This document shows, one piece after another, positions 10,330 to 21,933 of a stretch of 64,000 bases of DNA (position 1 is the stretch's first letter; the number at the start of each line of letters is the position of its first letter). This DNA is from Adiantum capillus-veneris (lineage: Eukaryota; Streptophyta; Polypodiopsida; Polypodiales; Pteridaceae), in the NCBI GenBank assembly GCA_014529385.2, contig CM043960.1, positions 74,741,910-74,805,909 of the forward strand, given 5' to 3'. The notes below the pieces were generated by a model, which worked only from the letters and a program-made list of their open reading frames with translations, was not told the origin of the DNA and made no database searches. The position numbers and the translations under genes were made by a program.

Positions 10330-13300
10330 AGCATATCTTGTAAGCATAATGAGAGTGGGGCAGTCAAAATGCATGGAGAGAAGCGTAGTGGGGCAGTCAA
10401 CATGCATGGAGAGAAGCGGGGCGCAGGGGCCAAAGGCAAGAGAGAACCAAAAACAAAGTTGAGGGCTGAACTTTTTGTTGCTTCTTCTCCGCCCCGAAAA
10501 AGGGTGAAGCTCTCTGATTCCCCAGCATCCCCAATGGCAAAGACCTTGCATACAAAGGGCAAGGATGACTCAGGTACTCTCTCTCTCTCTCTCTACCTCA
10601 TTATGATTTGCGAGGATAGTTTTTGGTGGTGTCTTGATTGGAGAGTTGTCCCTTGCTGTCGGCTTTAGCAGTAGGACATCTTGTGAATAGTCACTTGAAA
10701 TACAATCGCTCAAGTCGAAGTCTGGCTCAAGAAGCACAAACCACTATTTGATTTGAACCTTGAAATTTGAAGGAAGTGCTCAATACTGCACTTTCCTACT
10801 GTTAACACACTCCTCGCTACATTATTTTTTACCTACCAACAAATAGAAAAATCTGCTAATCTTGTGACATTGGGGGTGTGGAGGCCGATGGAAAGCTCCA
10901 AAGTTTACAGTCCCAGTACAGAGCAAGTTTTGTATTACAGTAGAAGAGTTCAGTGATGTTCATGGCCTCTCCATGGCTCGTGCCAACCCCAAACTAGTGA
11001 GGTGGGATTAGATGAGTGATGTGGAGTGGTTCAGTGTTTTCAGAGAGTCAAATAATCATAGCCACTATTGCATTAAATGCAGTTGTTTGCGTACTGATAT
11101 GTTCGACCAGGTGATGCAGCTGCATTACAAGATGTACTAGAAGCCCCCAACAAACATGGAGATCAACTTTGCATTCGCCAAGGGGTTTGTAAAAGAATTC
11201 AGCCCGGAGGCAATTGCAAGTAGCTCATCCATACAATTCAATTGGGCTGAATTTGTTGTCCAGCATTTGTAGGACCTCCGAGAGAAAGGGTACTACGAGG
11301 CCCATGTCGAAAAGTGGAGGATGTGCAATGTATGTCAAAACATCGAGGAGGCGCAAGCTGAAATGAAGGAGGATACCAAGGAGACACCCATCTCTCACCA
11401 CAGCACTCACCAGTAGGCTGAAAGCCTCTCATTTTTTGGCGTTGAGAATTTGCAGCACATAAGGCTGCCTCTGAAATTCTCAGCAAACAACTGCAAGAAC
11501 ATCTTCTAACTGCAAAATCAGAGTTTGAAGCTGCGAGGGTTGTCCAAGCAAGCAATGCTAGGGTCACCCCAATTGTGCTTGCTATGAGACAAAAGCTTCA
11601 CGACGCTGAAAATGAATTACAAAGGTTACTACAGAGCGACAACGTGGATGCAAAGAGGGAAATAGAGTGTAAAGTAAAAATAGAGACATTTAAAGAGACA
11701 TTGGAAGGTTTGGCATTTCCTGATGTGAGGACACTCTTGCTGCTGACTCAACTTGTCAGCGTGTAAGTGTGTGACTTTTATGCTTCCATCGTATGATTGG
11801 AATATGTGCACAACAAACCTATGTACTTACCATTCTCCTCTTTTTTTTGGTGTGCAGATTAATGTGGAGGTTATGGAAGCAAAAGTGAATGCATGTGAAG
11901 GTCAACTGTAGCTCCTAATGCACATGAGAAAGATGCTACAAGGATTCTCCATTCCCACTGCCCTGTGTAATATGGCTATGGACACTTCTGCAGAAAGTAT
12001 AGAAGGGGTATGCGATGGGACGATGATCAACCCGTGCAGTGGTTTCAGTTTTCCACTTGAAGTAAAGGGAACCAATGCCACAGTCAAGATGCCTTGTGGG
12101 CATAGATACCACTTTCCCTGCTTTGCAGCTGCATGCTCCTTGTCGACAAATGTAGAGCTATGACCTGCCAGCAAAGGATACCACAAGAATGGTGTTGGAA
12201 ACCCACAGGGCAAAGACATCCAATAACACCAACATCTGGTAAGATTGTACAGGGTGTGCTAATTAGCATACCCAGTGTGTTAATTAGAATATTGAGTGTG
12301 TTAACTGGATATGATAATATTGAGTGTGTTAACTGGATATGCTGATTAGCATACTGGGTATGCTAATTAGCATATTGAATATGCTAATTAGCATACTAGG
12401 TATGCTAATTAGCATATTAGGTAGGCTAATTAGCATACCCAGTGAGAATATTGAGTGTGTTAACTGGATATGCTAATTAGCATACCCTGTACTCAGTTTA
12501 CTGATTAGAGTAAGTTTGGCATATTAGCATATCTAGTAATGTAACTAAAATATCCAAATGCTAACTAGAAAACTGTATATGATGATTAGCATACTGGGTA
12601 TGCTGATTAGCATACTGGGTATGTTGATTAGCATACTGGATATGCTTATTAGCATATTGGATATTCTAAATAGCATACTGTGAATTCTAATTAGCATACT
12701 GGGTATACTGATTCACGTACTGAGTATGCTGATTAGCATACTGGATATGCTTATTAGCATATTGGATATGCTAAATAGCATACTGGGTATGCTAATTAGC
12801 ATACTACGACTGCTAGTAGCTAGCATAGAAGGACTGTCTTTTAGCGTATAGGGTGTGCTTATTAGCATACCCACAGTGTTAATTAGAATACTGAGTGTGT
12901 TGACTAGATATGCTAATTACCATATCTTGTATGCTAATTAGCATACTTGTGCTCAGTGTACAAACTAGAGTAAGTTTGTCATAATGGCAAATCTAGTAAG
13001 TAAGCTATCATCTCCAGATGCAAACTAGCATATTGGATATGCTAGTTAGCATACTCAGCAATTCGAATTATCATAATGGGCTTGTCATCATAATGGACTC
13101 CAATGTATGCCAGGCCCCACACATAGTCACAGCATATCAAACATTTTCTAGCATACATGACATGCTTATATGAGTCTTAATCCACGGTTTTTGTTGCAGG
13201 CCTATGGCAGTCCCTCCGTGATGTGGGCAGTGTGCATGACACGAAGGGCAAGGGAAAGGCTGTAATGGAGGACCTTTTGATCAAGGAGAGTGATGAGCTA

Positions 13301-13768
13301 GATATAGGTGAGAACCCTTTGACGGAGAAGGGTGTTGAGCTGGACGCAAGGAGTGAAGGGGTGGATGAGGGCTCCTAGCACATGCCAAATGAAAGCATGA
13401 AAACAACAGAGGAAGGAGGTGATGTGAGCAGGAACTCAAAAGATGAAAAAGAAGATGATTTTTTTGTCATGGCTCCTCGTGTGCCAGCGATGCGTGCTGC
13501 AACAACTAACAAAGCAGAAGCTTCTCAGCCGACAGTGGCTAGTGGCTTAGGGGAAACTTTGAAGAATGACAACATAGAAGAGGAGCAAGAAGTTGGTGAC
13601 AACGCAACCCTCTCGAGGGTTTTTTGCGTAAAGCTCAGCTAAAAAGAAAAGTTGGCCTTGAAGAGGTACCCGAAGACATTGCAAGCATAGCCTGTGGTTT
13701 GGACAAGGCTGACAGCTCCAAAGGTGAAAAGAAAGCCACCCGCTCAAGAGCTTGCAAAAAATTGTGTT
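10330..13768 (+). pseudogene. Multi-exon gene: basic N-terminus, coiled coil, RING-like Cys/His cluster; inactivated
   Basis: Not a family I can name. A first exon (about 10330-10575) encodes two copies of SGAVxMHGEKR and a basic stretch with PPRKRVKLSD, a likely nuclear signal, ending at a GT donor. About 11040-11400 encodes a Cys-containing segment (CIKCSC, CNVCQN) with in-frame stops. About 11450-11750 encodes a heptad-like coiled coil (SKQLQEHLL to ETLEGL). About 11858-12238 carries MPCGHRYHFPC and, in another frame, KCRAMTCQQRIPQEW, which together look like a RING-type zinc cluster. A clear GT (12239) to AG (13199) intron follows. The last part is acidic and Lys-rich (GKGKAVMEDLL onward) and ends near 13768. 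Stops and shifts (TAG near 13378, shift near 13620) show decay. It may continue across a further intron into the FCP1-like unit at 13990. Confidence 0.5.
12239..13199 (+). repeat. Palindromic satellite filling an intron
   Basis: The GT...TTTTTGTTGCAG-bounded intron (961 bp) is almost wholly built of about 21-bp units around the perfect palindrome GTATGCTAATTAGCATAC, separated by CTGGG, TTGAA or CTAGG spacers. There are more than twenty units, degrading towards the right. Because the unit is self-complementary, the transcript could fold into many short hairpins. Confidence 0.9.
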
Positions 13769-13989
13769 AAGACTTATTTGCTCCCTACCCGGTTGTGCCC
13801 TTCACTGTATATGCTAGACCATTTTGAAACCCAAATGCGTATTGTAACTGACATGCATTTTTTTTTCCCAATGAAAATGTATTTTTGTGCAATATAAATC
13901 TGAGCAGCAGCTCATTGTAATAGTTCATTATAATTTTTGCGGTTTTTTCTTTTAAAGTTGTTCATTTCGTATCGCTGTTTCCCTGCAGA

Positions 13990-15128
13990 GGAAAAGAAAC
14001 AGGCATTAATCATCATGCCTGATGCAACTGCGGCCATGCAATGGCAAAAATTACGGAGATGGCGATTCCACAAAGCCAGGCAATTAAGGAGACAGAAAAT
14101 GGAGATTGAAAAACGCCTTGAACGATATTCACAGCTTGCCCGTAGTATTATTGAGCGCCTAAATTATGTGCACCCAAGTGGGCCGGTTATTTTTGCTGAA
14201 TGGTATCCTCTACCAGACCCAATATGGGTGCCTAAGCATTTATGTGATGAAAAAAAGGCTCTGGTGCTGGACCTAAATGGTCTTTTGGTGGCAGTGGTAG
14301 AGCCTCGCTTTGGTGAAAAGCCCCCGCCATATGCAGATGAAATGCTGAAATACGATGTACTTGATAAGCAGGTGTTCTGTCACAAGGACAGCCTTTTTTT
14401 TTGGACTGGTGCCTGCAGTTCTTTAATGTGTTTATATGGAGCACAAGCCTCATAGTAAATCCATGAGTATTTTCCGTACTGTTTTTAAAGAGCAGGTGCC
14501 AAAGATTACTGGGTTTTTTGCTCAAGTGCACTGTACAAAGCAATCCTGGCAGATCCATAGAAAACCTATGTTTATGAAAGACTTATCCTTGTTCTGGAAA
14601 CACACTCCGGGGTACAACACCCAAAACACACTTATAATCGATAATAGCTTCTACAAAGTGTTTCAGAACCCACCACAAACTTGGCTTGTTACTCCCAGTC
14701 TAGAGCACCAGAGTGCTGAGCAGAGGGAAAAGTTCCTTATAGAAACTTTGAAGTTCTGGCTTTTTCGTTGGCTGCAAACGGATGATCGGGAAGCACATGT
14801 TGCTGATAATGTGTTTGAGACAGGCTCAGATGAGTTTTCTGATGCAGTCGTCAAACATTTGCTTGACATTCAAAAGATGGATATAGAGGCTAAAAGACTG
14901 GAAGAAATTCATCGCAAACAGCGGGAAGTTGACCTAGAAGCAGAAAGAGAGAAAGAAAAGCTGGAGAGGGAAAGAAGAGAAAGGGAGCAGCATAGTGCCA
15001 ACCTAGAAGCAAAGGAGGAAGCAGAGAGAAAGGCGGAAGCAGAGAGAAACAAAAAGAGGCAGCAAGAAGAAGACAAACAGCGAGAAGGACAGCCCGGTCA
15101 CTACAAGCGCCCTCCGAGGAGGCCTTAA
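13990..15128 (+). pseudogene. FCP1/NIF-like (HAD) phosphatase-domain protein with C-terminal coiled coil
   Basis: An AG acceptor (TTTCCCTGCAG, ending 13988) opens a reading frame with a basic, Arg-rich segment. The HAD signature follows as KKALVLDLNGLLVAV (about 14258-14300), then WCLQFFNVFIWSTSL in a shifted frame (14405-14452) and FMKDLSLFW with NTLIIDNSFYKVFQNPP (14570-14675), which align with FCP1-homology motifs. A highly charged coiled coil (about 14890-15090) and stop 15126-15128 end it. The second motif-I Asp is Asn (DLNG rather than DxDG), a variant found in plant FCP1-like proteins; activity is uncertain. Frame breaks occur at the T run near 14395 and near 14455. The first sits in a homopolymer and could be an assembly error. 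The unit ends 181 bp from the convergent 15310-19679 gene. Confidence 0.65.
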
Positions 15129-15309
15129 GGATTTCGGGGGTAGTGAATGTCATTGTAAAATTGAACCCTATGTTAATAATTTGATGCTGGCAATTAATGT
15201 AAACAGTTTGATAGTTATCATGCTAAGCATGCTGACACAAAACCAACTTTATAATAAAACTGCATACCCTTACAACAAAGTGGTATATAGAAAATCCACT
15301 GGATACAAC

Positions 15310-18300
15310 TTAAAAGCTGAAGGGCATGCTATTACAGATTGCTTCATAGTTTTCTAGAGTGATTGTGTACACCTGCCTTCTCCTTGGGACGTGCTCCATG
15401 GGTATTTTGATACATCGCACCAGATGTGAAAGTAGGTGGACGATAGGCTGCTTGTGGTCTAGCTTGAAGGTGTATGCATCAAATTTCTTGTAATATAGTC
15501 CTTGCACAACATATGAGCCTTTGTCAATTACATTGTTCCATTCATCAATGTACCCCTTCTCCACCTTCTCCTTTTCTGCAACACACTTGACCAGATAGAA
15601 ATCCATATCTTCGACGTTGGTTAAAGCATCTGGATTTACAGCAAATGTGTCTCCAGAACATAGAGCGCTACTCAACACATCATGATGACCTTCGTATGTG
15701 AAGTCATCATAGCCAGCGACTTCCTATGTCGAAACTTCATCTGTTTCCTCAAGTAATGGCTGCAGAATCTGATAATCCGAAGCCTCCACGTGAGCTTTAT
15801 TGATGCAACAATTCCACCTTCCGTTCATGCATGCATCACAGAAGCATGCCAACTTTCTTGTTGCAAGGGCAGTTGGATCCTGCGGGTTGTGACCACAAAT
15901 AGCATGCAAAGAGCGAGTTTTTGCCACAGTGGCACAATTCCACTTAACTTCCCTGTTAACATCTCCCTCTTTAACCTCCCAGAACACACGAGCACTTTCC
16001 CTTTCTTTTGAAGGATATGATGCAGGTGTTCCCTGCGATAGGTTGGCCTGGCAATAAGCAACCACATTTGCTGCACACTGCAATATAGCTCCATTAGGTT
16101 TTAGTTGTTCATGAGTCAAGGTTCTTTTCACAATTTCTCCTGCACCATCATGCTCGCCCTTGCCATGCCCTGATCCAAAGAAGAACAAGCTCATCCAAAT
16201 CCCTGTGAGTCCACCATATCTTGCAACAAAATAGAAAGGCCTGACTCCCTTGAGTTGCGAGGCCGCACCATCTGACCACACCCAATGTTGTTTACAAGTG
16301 ACACCCTCTTGTTGTAACCAGTCACGGTGTAGCATGAAGCAATGTTGCACAAACAGTGTGTCATGCACCCTATCACTTGATATGAAGAAGTGGATTGTTT
16401 TGACTACCTCCCCTGCCTTGCGGTAGTACGTTATGTGTACAAAAATAGTTACTTGACTAGAGTGCCAATGCATTGACTGAATCTCATTTTGCTCCTTGAA
16501 GGCGTAATTTTCAGCAAAGTCAACAACTGAGACAATGACATCATCCAAAAAGAGAAGTATACAATCCTTAAATTGTTGTCCTTGCCATCGTGCCACATAG
16601 TTATGAGTGATGAAGATCTTCAACTTGGTCTGCAACAGTTGAAGAAACTCCCAGCACTGCATTGCTTTATGCAAAAGATCTTTTCTTTTCTTACTGTTTC
16701 CATGCCTGTCTTTTGCTTCTACATACGCAAATACTTTCACATTAATACTCTTACCTAGCTTTGTTGTTTCTAAGCAACATAATTCTAACTTCTTTACTCC
16801 ACATATCTTACAATCTCCCATCAGGCATTTCCTTCTATGGAAAACTACATCTACTAGATTTGGATAGAGAACGGACTCCCACATCTTTGTGACACCTTTG
16901 AACGTGTGATGTGAAGCTAGGAAGCCGCTGCTAATGTTCTTGCCTGTAGCACAGATATTCCATACACAGTTGCAATATGTATCATACAGCCCAAAAGCAC
17001 GAGAGCGCATGTGGTTCAGTGCGTCTTTCAAAAAGGTCATCTGCACATGGTATTCGCAACAGCATGTGTACCTATCCTTCAACCTCCTGCAGAATAATGG
17101 CTTTAACATCTCAAACATCCTCATGCCAATCTTTCAATCTGGATGTTTTTGTTTGAATATTTGAAAGAGCTCAACCTGCAATATCCAGTATGTTTACTAG
17201 GAGAAATAATCCAAACAGGACTATACGCATTTCTACTTAATACATACACAATAGAAACAAATTGGTGTGTTAAACAGCACATTGTATGGTCCTAACATGC
17301 ATGTAACTGGGTATAACATTGTATACTAAGCTTGCTAGTTAGCATGCTAAGTATGCTAACTAGCATAGCTGAGTATGCTAACTAGAATACTAGCTGTGCT
17401 AACAAGCACAATCAGTGTGTAGTGTAGCATACGAGGCATACTCATCAGCATGCTAGTTAGCATGCTGAGTATACTCATCAACATGCTAGTCAGCATGCTG
17501 ATTATGCTAACTAGTATGCTGAGTTAGCATACTAGCTGTGCTAACTACCATACTCATCAGCATACTAGTTAGCATACTCATCAGCATGCTAGTTAGCATG
17601 CTGAGTATGCTAACTAGCATACTAGCTGTGCTAACAAGCACAATCAGTGTGTAGTTTAGCATACGAGGCATACTCATTAGCATGCTAGTTAGCATGCTGA
17701 GTATGCTAACTAGCATGCTGAGTTAGTATACTAGCCGTGCTAACTAGCATACTCATCAGCATACTAGTTAGCATACTAGTTGTGCTAACTAGCATACTCA
17801 TCAGCATGCTATTTAGCATGTTGAGTATGCTAACTAGAATATTGGCTGTGCTAACAAGCACAATCAGTGTGTAGTTTAGCATACAAGGCATACTCATCAG
17901 TATGCTATTTAGCATGCTGAGTATACTCATTAGCATGCTAGTTAGCATACTAGCTGTGCTAACTAGCATACCCATGAGCATACTCATCAACATATTAGCT
18001 GTGCTAACTAGCATACTCATCAGCATGCTAGTTAGCATGCTGAGTATGCTAGTTAGTATAGCTGAATATGCTAGCTGGCATAATAGCTATGCTAACAATC
18101 ATAATCAGTGTGTAATTTAGCATATGATTCATTGTTATTAACCACATGAATGTGTGCTAAGAAGAATAGAAGGTATGCTAACTAGCATACATATTGTGTT
18201 AACCAGCACACATATTATGTTGAACAGCATAGCCAGCACACTACGAATGCTAACTAGCATAAATCAGCTTACCCGTTATGCTACTTAGCATTCTCAGTTG

Positions 18301-19679
18301 TGCTAACTAGCATACTCATGAGCATGCTAGTTAGCATGCTGAGTATGCTAGTTAGCATAGCTGAATATGCTAACTAGCATACTAGCATAAACCAGCTTAC
18401 CCGTTATGCTACTTAGCATTCTTAGTTGTGCTAACTAGCATACTCAGCATGCTAGCTTGCTAGCTGAGTATGCTTACTAACATGCTATATTGCTAGTTAG
18501 CATAGCTGAGTATGCTAACTAGCATACTAGCATAAACCAGCTTACCCGTTATGCTACTTAGCATTCTTAGCTGTGCTAACTAGCATACTCATCATGCTAG
18601 TTTGCTAGCTGAGTATGCTTACGAACATGCTATATTGCTAGTTAGCACAGCTGAGTATGCTAACTAGCATACTTGCTGTGCTAACAAGCAAAATCAGTGT
18701 GTAGTTTAACATATGAGTCATGGTTAACCACACACAAGTGTGCTAAGAAGAATAGAAGGTATGCTAACTAGCATACATATGGCGTTACCCAGCACACTTG
18801 TTATGTTGAATAGCATAGCCAACACACTGGCATAAAAGGTGTTAAAGTAGCATACATATTGTGCTAACCAGCGTAGTCCTCAAGATCACTAGGCATGATA
18901 ACTAGCAGAAGATTTATGCTGAACACCATATCCACCATACAAGAATGCTAACTAGCATATACCATAAACCAGCTTACCCATTATGCTAGTTAGCATACTA
19001 CGAAAGGTAGCTAGCATACTCATTGTGTCAAAGAACATTCTGAGCATGCTAGTTAGCATAATAGGTATACTAACTAGCATAAAGGGTGTTATAGTAGCTT
19101 ACATATTGTGCTAGATAGCATACTTATCATGTTAAACAGCATACCCAACATACTAGGAGTGAGACTATGCTAACTAGCACACATGCTAGGTGGCATACAT
19201 AGCATAACATATTGTGATAACTAGCATGCTCTGTATGCTAGGTAGATTACTAGCATGCTACAATGCATAAGTTATGGCGCAAGTATGTCATTGATCACCT
19301 GAGACTCATCCAGAAGGTGCACAGGGTGTTTTATGTAGCTTTTCCTTCCCACTCTCTTTCGAAAAACATCCTTCTTGTTGGGTGAAACACGAGTCTCCTC
19401 TGTCCAAAATGTGTAGACCAATTCCTTAATTTCATCTGTGAGAGGGCTATGACGGTGTTGCTTGTGACATCCAGCCAATGAAAACAATCGAGCATTGACA
19501 CCAGACTTCACCTGCCGTGATTTTGCTTTGAACAAGCTGCGACGGTCCACTTTTAGGACCTTGGAGAATTTGGAAATAGGCATGTTTTCCTTTGAATTTA
19601 TCATCATCTACAATGCAACATTCTTCAAAAACAGCTCCTCGTTAGAAGCTAGCTGCTTAACGATAGCTAGTGTGTTACT
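15310..19679 (-). pseudogene. DDE-transposase-like gene with satellite-filled intron, 5'-truncated
   Basis: Exon 1 (19679-19299) encodes a helical N-terminal segment (KVLKVDRRSLFKAK) and SPNKKDVFRKRVGRKS. A 2.1-kb GT-AG intron (19298-17176) joins in phase to exon 2 (17175 onward). Exon 2 carries the Cys cluster RYTCCCEYHV, FHRRKCLMGDC with CGVKK, DFAENYAFKEQ, MHWHSSQVTIFVH, WSDGAASQLKG and FGSGHGKGEHDGAGEIVKR. The C-terminal part (15678-15310) has a basic tail motif IPMEHVPRRR. The acidic residues of DFAENY, WSDGA and GEHDGAGE are spaced like a DDE/RNase H-fold catalytic core. I know similar proteins from uncharacterised multi-copy genes in animals, but cannot name the superfamily. In-frame stops at 17134-17136 (TGA) and 15724-15726 (TAG), and another just upstream of 19607, inactivate it. 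The 5' end is cut by a gypsy fragment at about 19679. Confidence 0.6.
17280..19262. repeat. TGCTAACTAGCA palindromic satellite with higher-order structure, intronic
   Basis: Nearly 2 kb of units around ATGCTAACTAGCAT and CATGCTAGTTAGCATG. A higher-order unit of roughly 220-230 bp, marked by AACAAGCACAATCAGTGTG, repeats near 17400, 17630 and 17850. A second of about 130 bp, marked by ACCAGCTTACCCGTTATGC, repeats near 18265, 18390 and 18535. It fills the intron of the DDE-like gene. The MLTSMLMSMLVST-type peptides it can encode are repeat artefacts. Confidence 0.9.
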
Positions 19680-20032
19680 GTGGTCCCTTCCAGATTCTTA
19701 GGCCAATCAATGAGATGGCCTATCAACTCAAATTTCCCAATCATTGGCTCATACACAATGCTTTCCATGTGAGCCTATTAAAGCCTTACAAAGGAGAGCC
19801 ACCTCAAGAACCAACTATTGAAGACCCATCGGAGATTGAGGACCAAGAGGAGGTGTTGCAGCCCGAGTCCATCCTCCGACATGAAGACAAGGTATTAAGA
19901 GGCAGTAAGACTATCCGACAATATCTTATTAAGTTTAAGAATTATCCTTTTGAAGATGCTAGATGGATGCAAGGCATACAATTAAAGGATAACCTAAACC
20001 TTGTCAATGCTTACAATGCTTCACAAGAGTAA
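19680..20032 (+). pseudogene. Integrase C-terminus and chromodomain of copy A
   Basis: It starts mid-protein at [12 protein letters not shown] (the GPF/Y integrase tail), passes [12 protein letters not shown] and ends in a chromodomain-like stretch ([27 protein letters not shown]). The integrase C-terminal chromodomain is diagnostic of chromoviruses and is thought to steer insertion to marked chromatin. Unlike copy B, this copy keeps the reading frame through to its end at 20032. It is 5'-truncated. Confidence 0.8.
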
Positions 20033-20389
20033 GCAAATGTACAAAATGTTAAAAATGAACAAAGTTTTTTTGTCTTATAAGACTCTCTTTTTCTTTATTG
20101 TGCACAAAAAAGAAGTAGTATGCATGCTTAGATCAAGTTTGCGGAGATGACGTCTCCCAAACACCAAGTAGAGCTTGTCACTCTACTATGGAAGACTGAT
20201 AGGACTAATGTGCAGACATGCTTGCAACAGCCTCAGGCTCTCAAGTGCCAAATGGACTAGTCATCCATTGTGGAATGATGTCGTAGGGTAACATAGGGAT
20301 CCTCTACCCGCTAAGAAAAGGACTCATGAATATGCTTTATCTTCTCTACACCATAGTCGAGGACGACTATGATTTCAAGAGAGAGGTAA

Positions 20390-21932
20390 TGTCATAATAA
20401 TCAATATCTAATTCTCCTCAATGATTTTCTCATATTAAATTGATCATTTAATGTGGGGAAGTGCCAGGGGCGAAAAAGCTAGAATATTGGTTAAGCTAGC
20501 AGACCAGCCACAGTAGGGATCCAAAGGGGGGGCCATATGAAACAATGGGCTGAAAAGACCCTAAGGTTCAGCCCATTAAGACTTCCAAAATGCTAAGGTT
20601 CCAAAATTCAAAGGTTGTGTCCAAAGGTCAACCCTAGGGAAAATTGGATGCTTTGTGTGTAACTAAAAAGTCTTTGCATATCCCTACATGGGAGGGGGCG
20701 AGCCCTTCTTCTAGGGGATGAGAGAGAAAGTCACACACGCACACACAGGCTCCCTTTACACAAAGGGAATTAGGGACACATGTCAGCTCCCTAGCCCAGA
20801 TGCCCACAAGGTGTGCCCAATTCCTATTGAATGGCTTTGGAGGTGGACCAATGAGAATTAGGCTAGAGTAAATCTAGTTTAATTAATTTAAAAACACTTA
20901 ATAAAAGAACCAATGAGAATTAAGTCTCCTAGAAGACTATTGGACAGTCTCCCAAGGGGTCCAATGAGCATTCAAGAGCCAAATAGCTTGCCTGATTCCT
21001 ATTGGCCAAGAGGCAAAGGGGTCCAATGAGAGTTTAGTTATTATTAAATTACCTAAAGCTCTCACAAAGGGGTAAAGGGGGACACATGTCAGAAGGCTAT
21101 CACTTATGCTGCTTAATAGCCATTGGATTGACTTGGGGAGGTCCAATGGGGAGCCTGCAAGAGCAAATAGCAAGAGGGATCGCCCAAGAGAGAGAGGGGG
21201 CTGATTTTTGCAAGGCATTATCACACACACACTCACACAATCTCATGTGTGAAGAAAGAGAAGACTATCTCTTCCCAAGCTGTAATGGAGAGCTCATCAC
21301 CTACTTCAAGCTTGTGAGATAGAAGCCTACATCGACACACTCTTGGCTTGTGGATGAAAATCCAACCAAGAGCCAAGCTTCAATGCATGCTCATATCCTC
21401 TACCAAGCTAATTACTAAGCTAAAGCTATGATAATATGAGTGATTATGTGAGGATATGTACATCTTTCTCGTAAGATACTCCTTCCTCTCAATCTACTCT
21501 CATACCCTGCTAGCTCTCACCATCTTCGAAGGTGTGTGAGGTCTTGGGTTTGACAACGGGGATAATTAAAGTTGTGTTTACTAAGTGTTTTCCTTAGTGC
21601 ATGAAGCTTTCATCTTCATTGCACTAGCTAGTCTTGAAGGAACACAAAGAATTGTATTGTACAATGTCTCTCTTGATGGGAGAAACCATAATACAAAGCC
21701 TTTTGGAGGGGGGACCGGCTCCATGCAAATCCGATCCTCAATTTTTTTTAATATCTTAATTTCTCTCTCTTTTGACAGTATTATTGATGCTATTTAACTA
21801 GGTGTTATGATTTTTGTTGCTCTCTCCACCCAAGCACTCTTGTAATTCTCATTAGGAATCTATTCTAATGAAATGCCCACTATGTTCATGCTAATTTCTG
21901 CTACACAAGTTTTTAGACCATTAAATGTTACA
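20390..21932 (+). repeat. Chromovirus LTR (1543 bp), shared by copies A and B
   Basis: It begins TGTCATAATAATC just after the purine tract CAAGAGAGAGGTAA (20377-20389) and ends AAATGTTACA just before the primer site. The partner LTR is at 27644-29227. Short ORFs inside it are repeated in the partner LTR without domain content and are not genes. Confidence 0.9.
20848..21147. promoter_or_regulatory. Cluster of CCAAT boxes in the LTR
   Basis: Eight CCAAT or ATTGG pentamers lie within 300 bp (20848, 20910, 20939, 20961, 21001, 21023, 21122, 21143), mostly as CCAATGAG or CCTATTGG. The same cluster is in the other LTRs of this family. CCAAT is the NF-Y binding core; a promoter role in U3 is inferred. 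Confidence 0.5.
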
Positions 21933-21933
21933 T

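Noticed and set aside
12239-13199. CRISPR-like regular repeats
   Set aside because: Units are contiguous palindromic satellite repeats without unique spacers, bounded by GT-AG splice sites, in eukaryotic DNA.
15790-17164. Plus-strand ORFs opposite the DDE-like gene
   Set aside because: Antisense shadows of exon 2; no motifs.
17500-18120. Open frames encoding MLTSMLMSMLVST-type proteins on both strands
   Set aside because: They are translations of the TGCTAACTAGCAT satellite; similar frames exist on both strands.
20937-21797. Short ORFs within the chromovirus LTR (repeated at 28287-29090)
   Set aside because: They recur only because the LTR is repeated, have no domain, and overlap on both strands.
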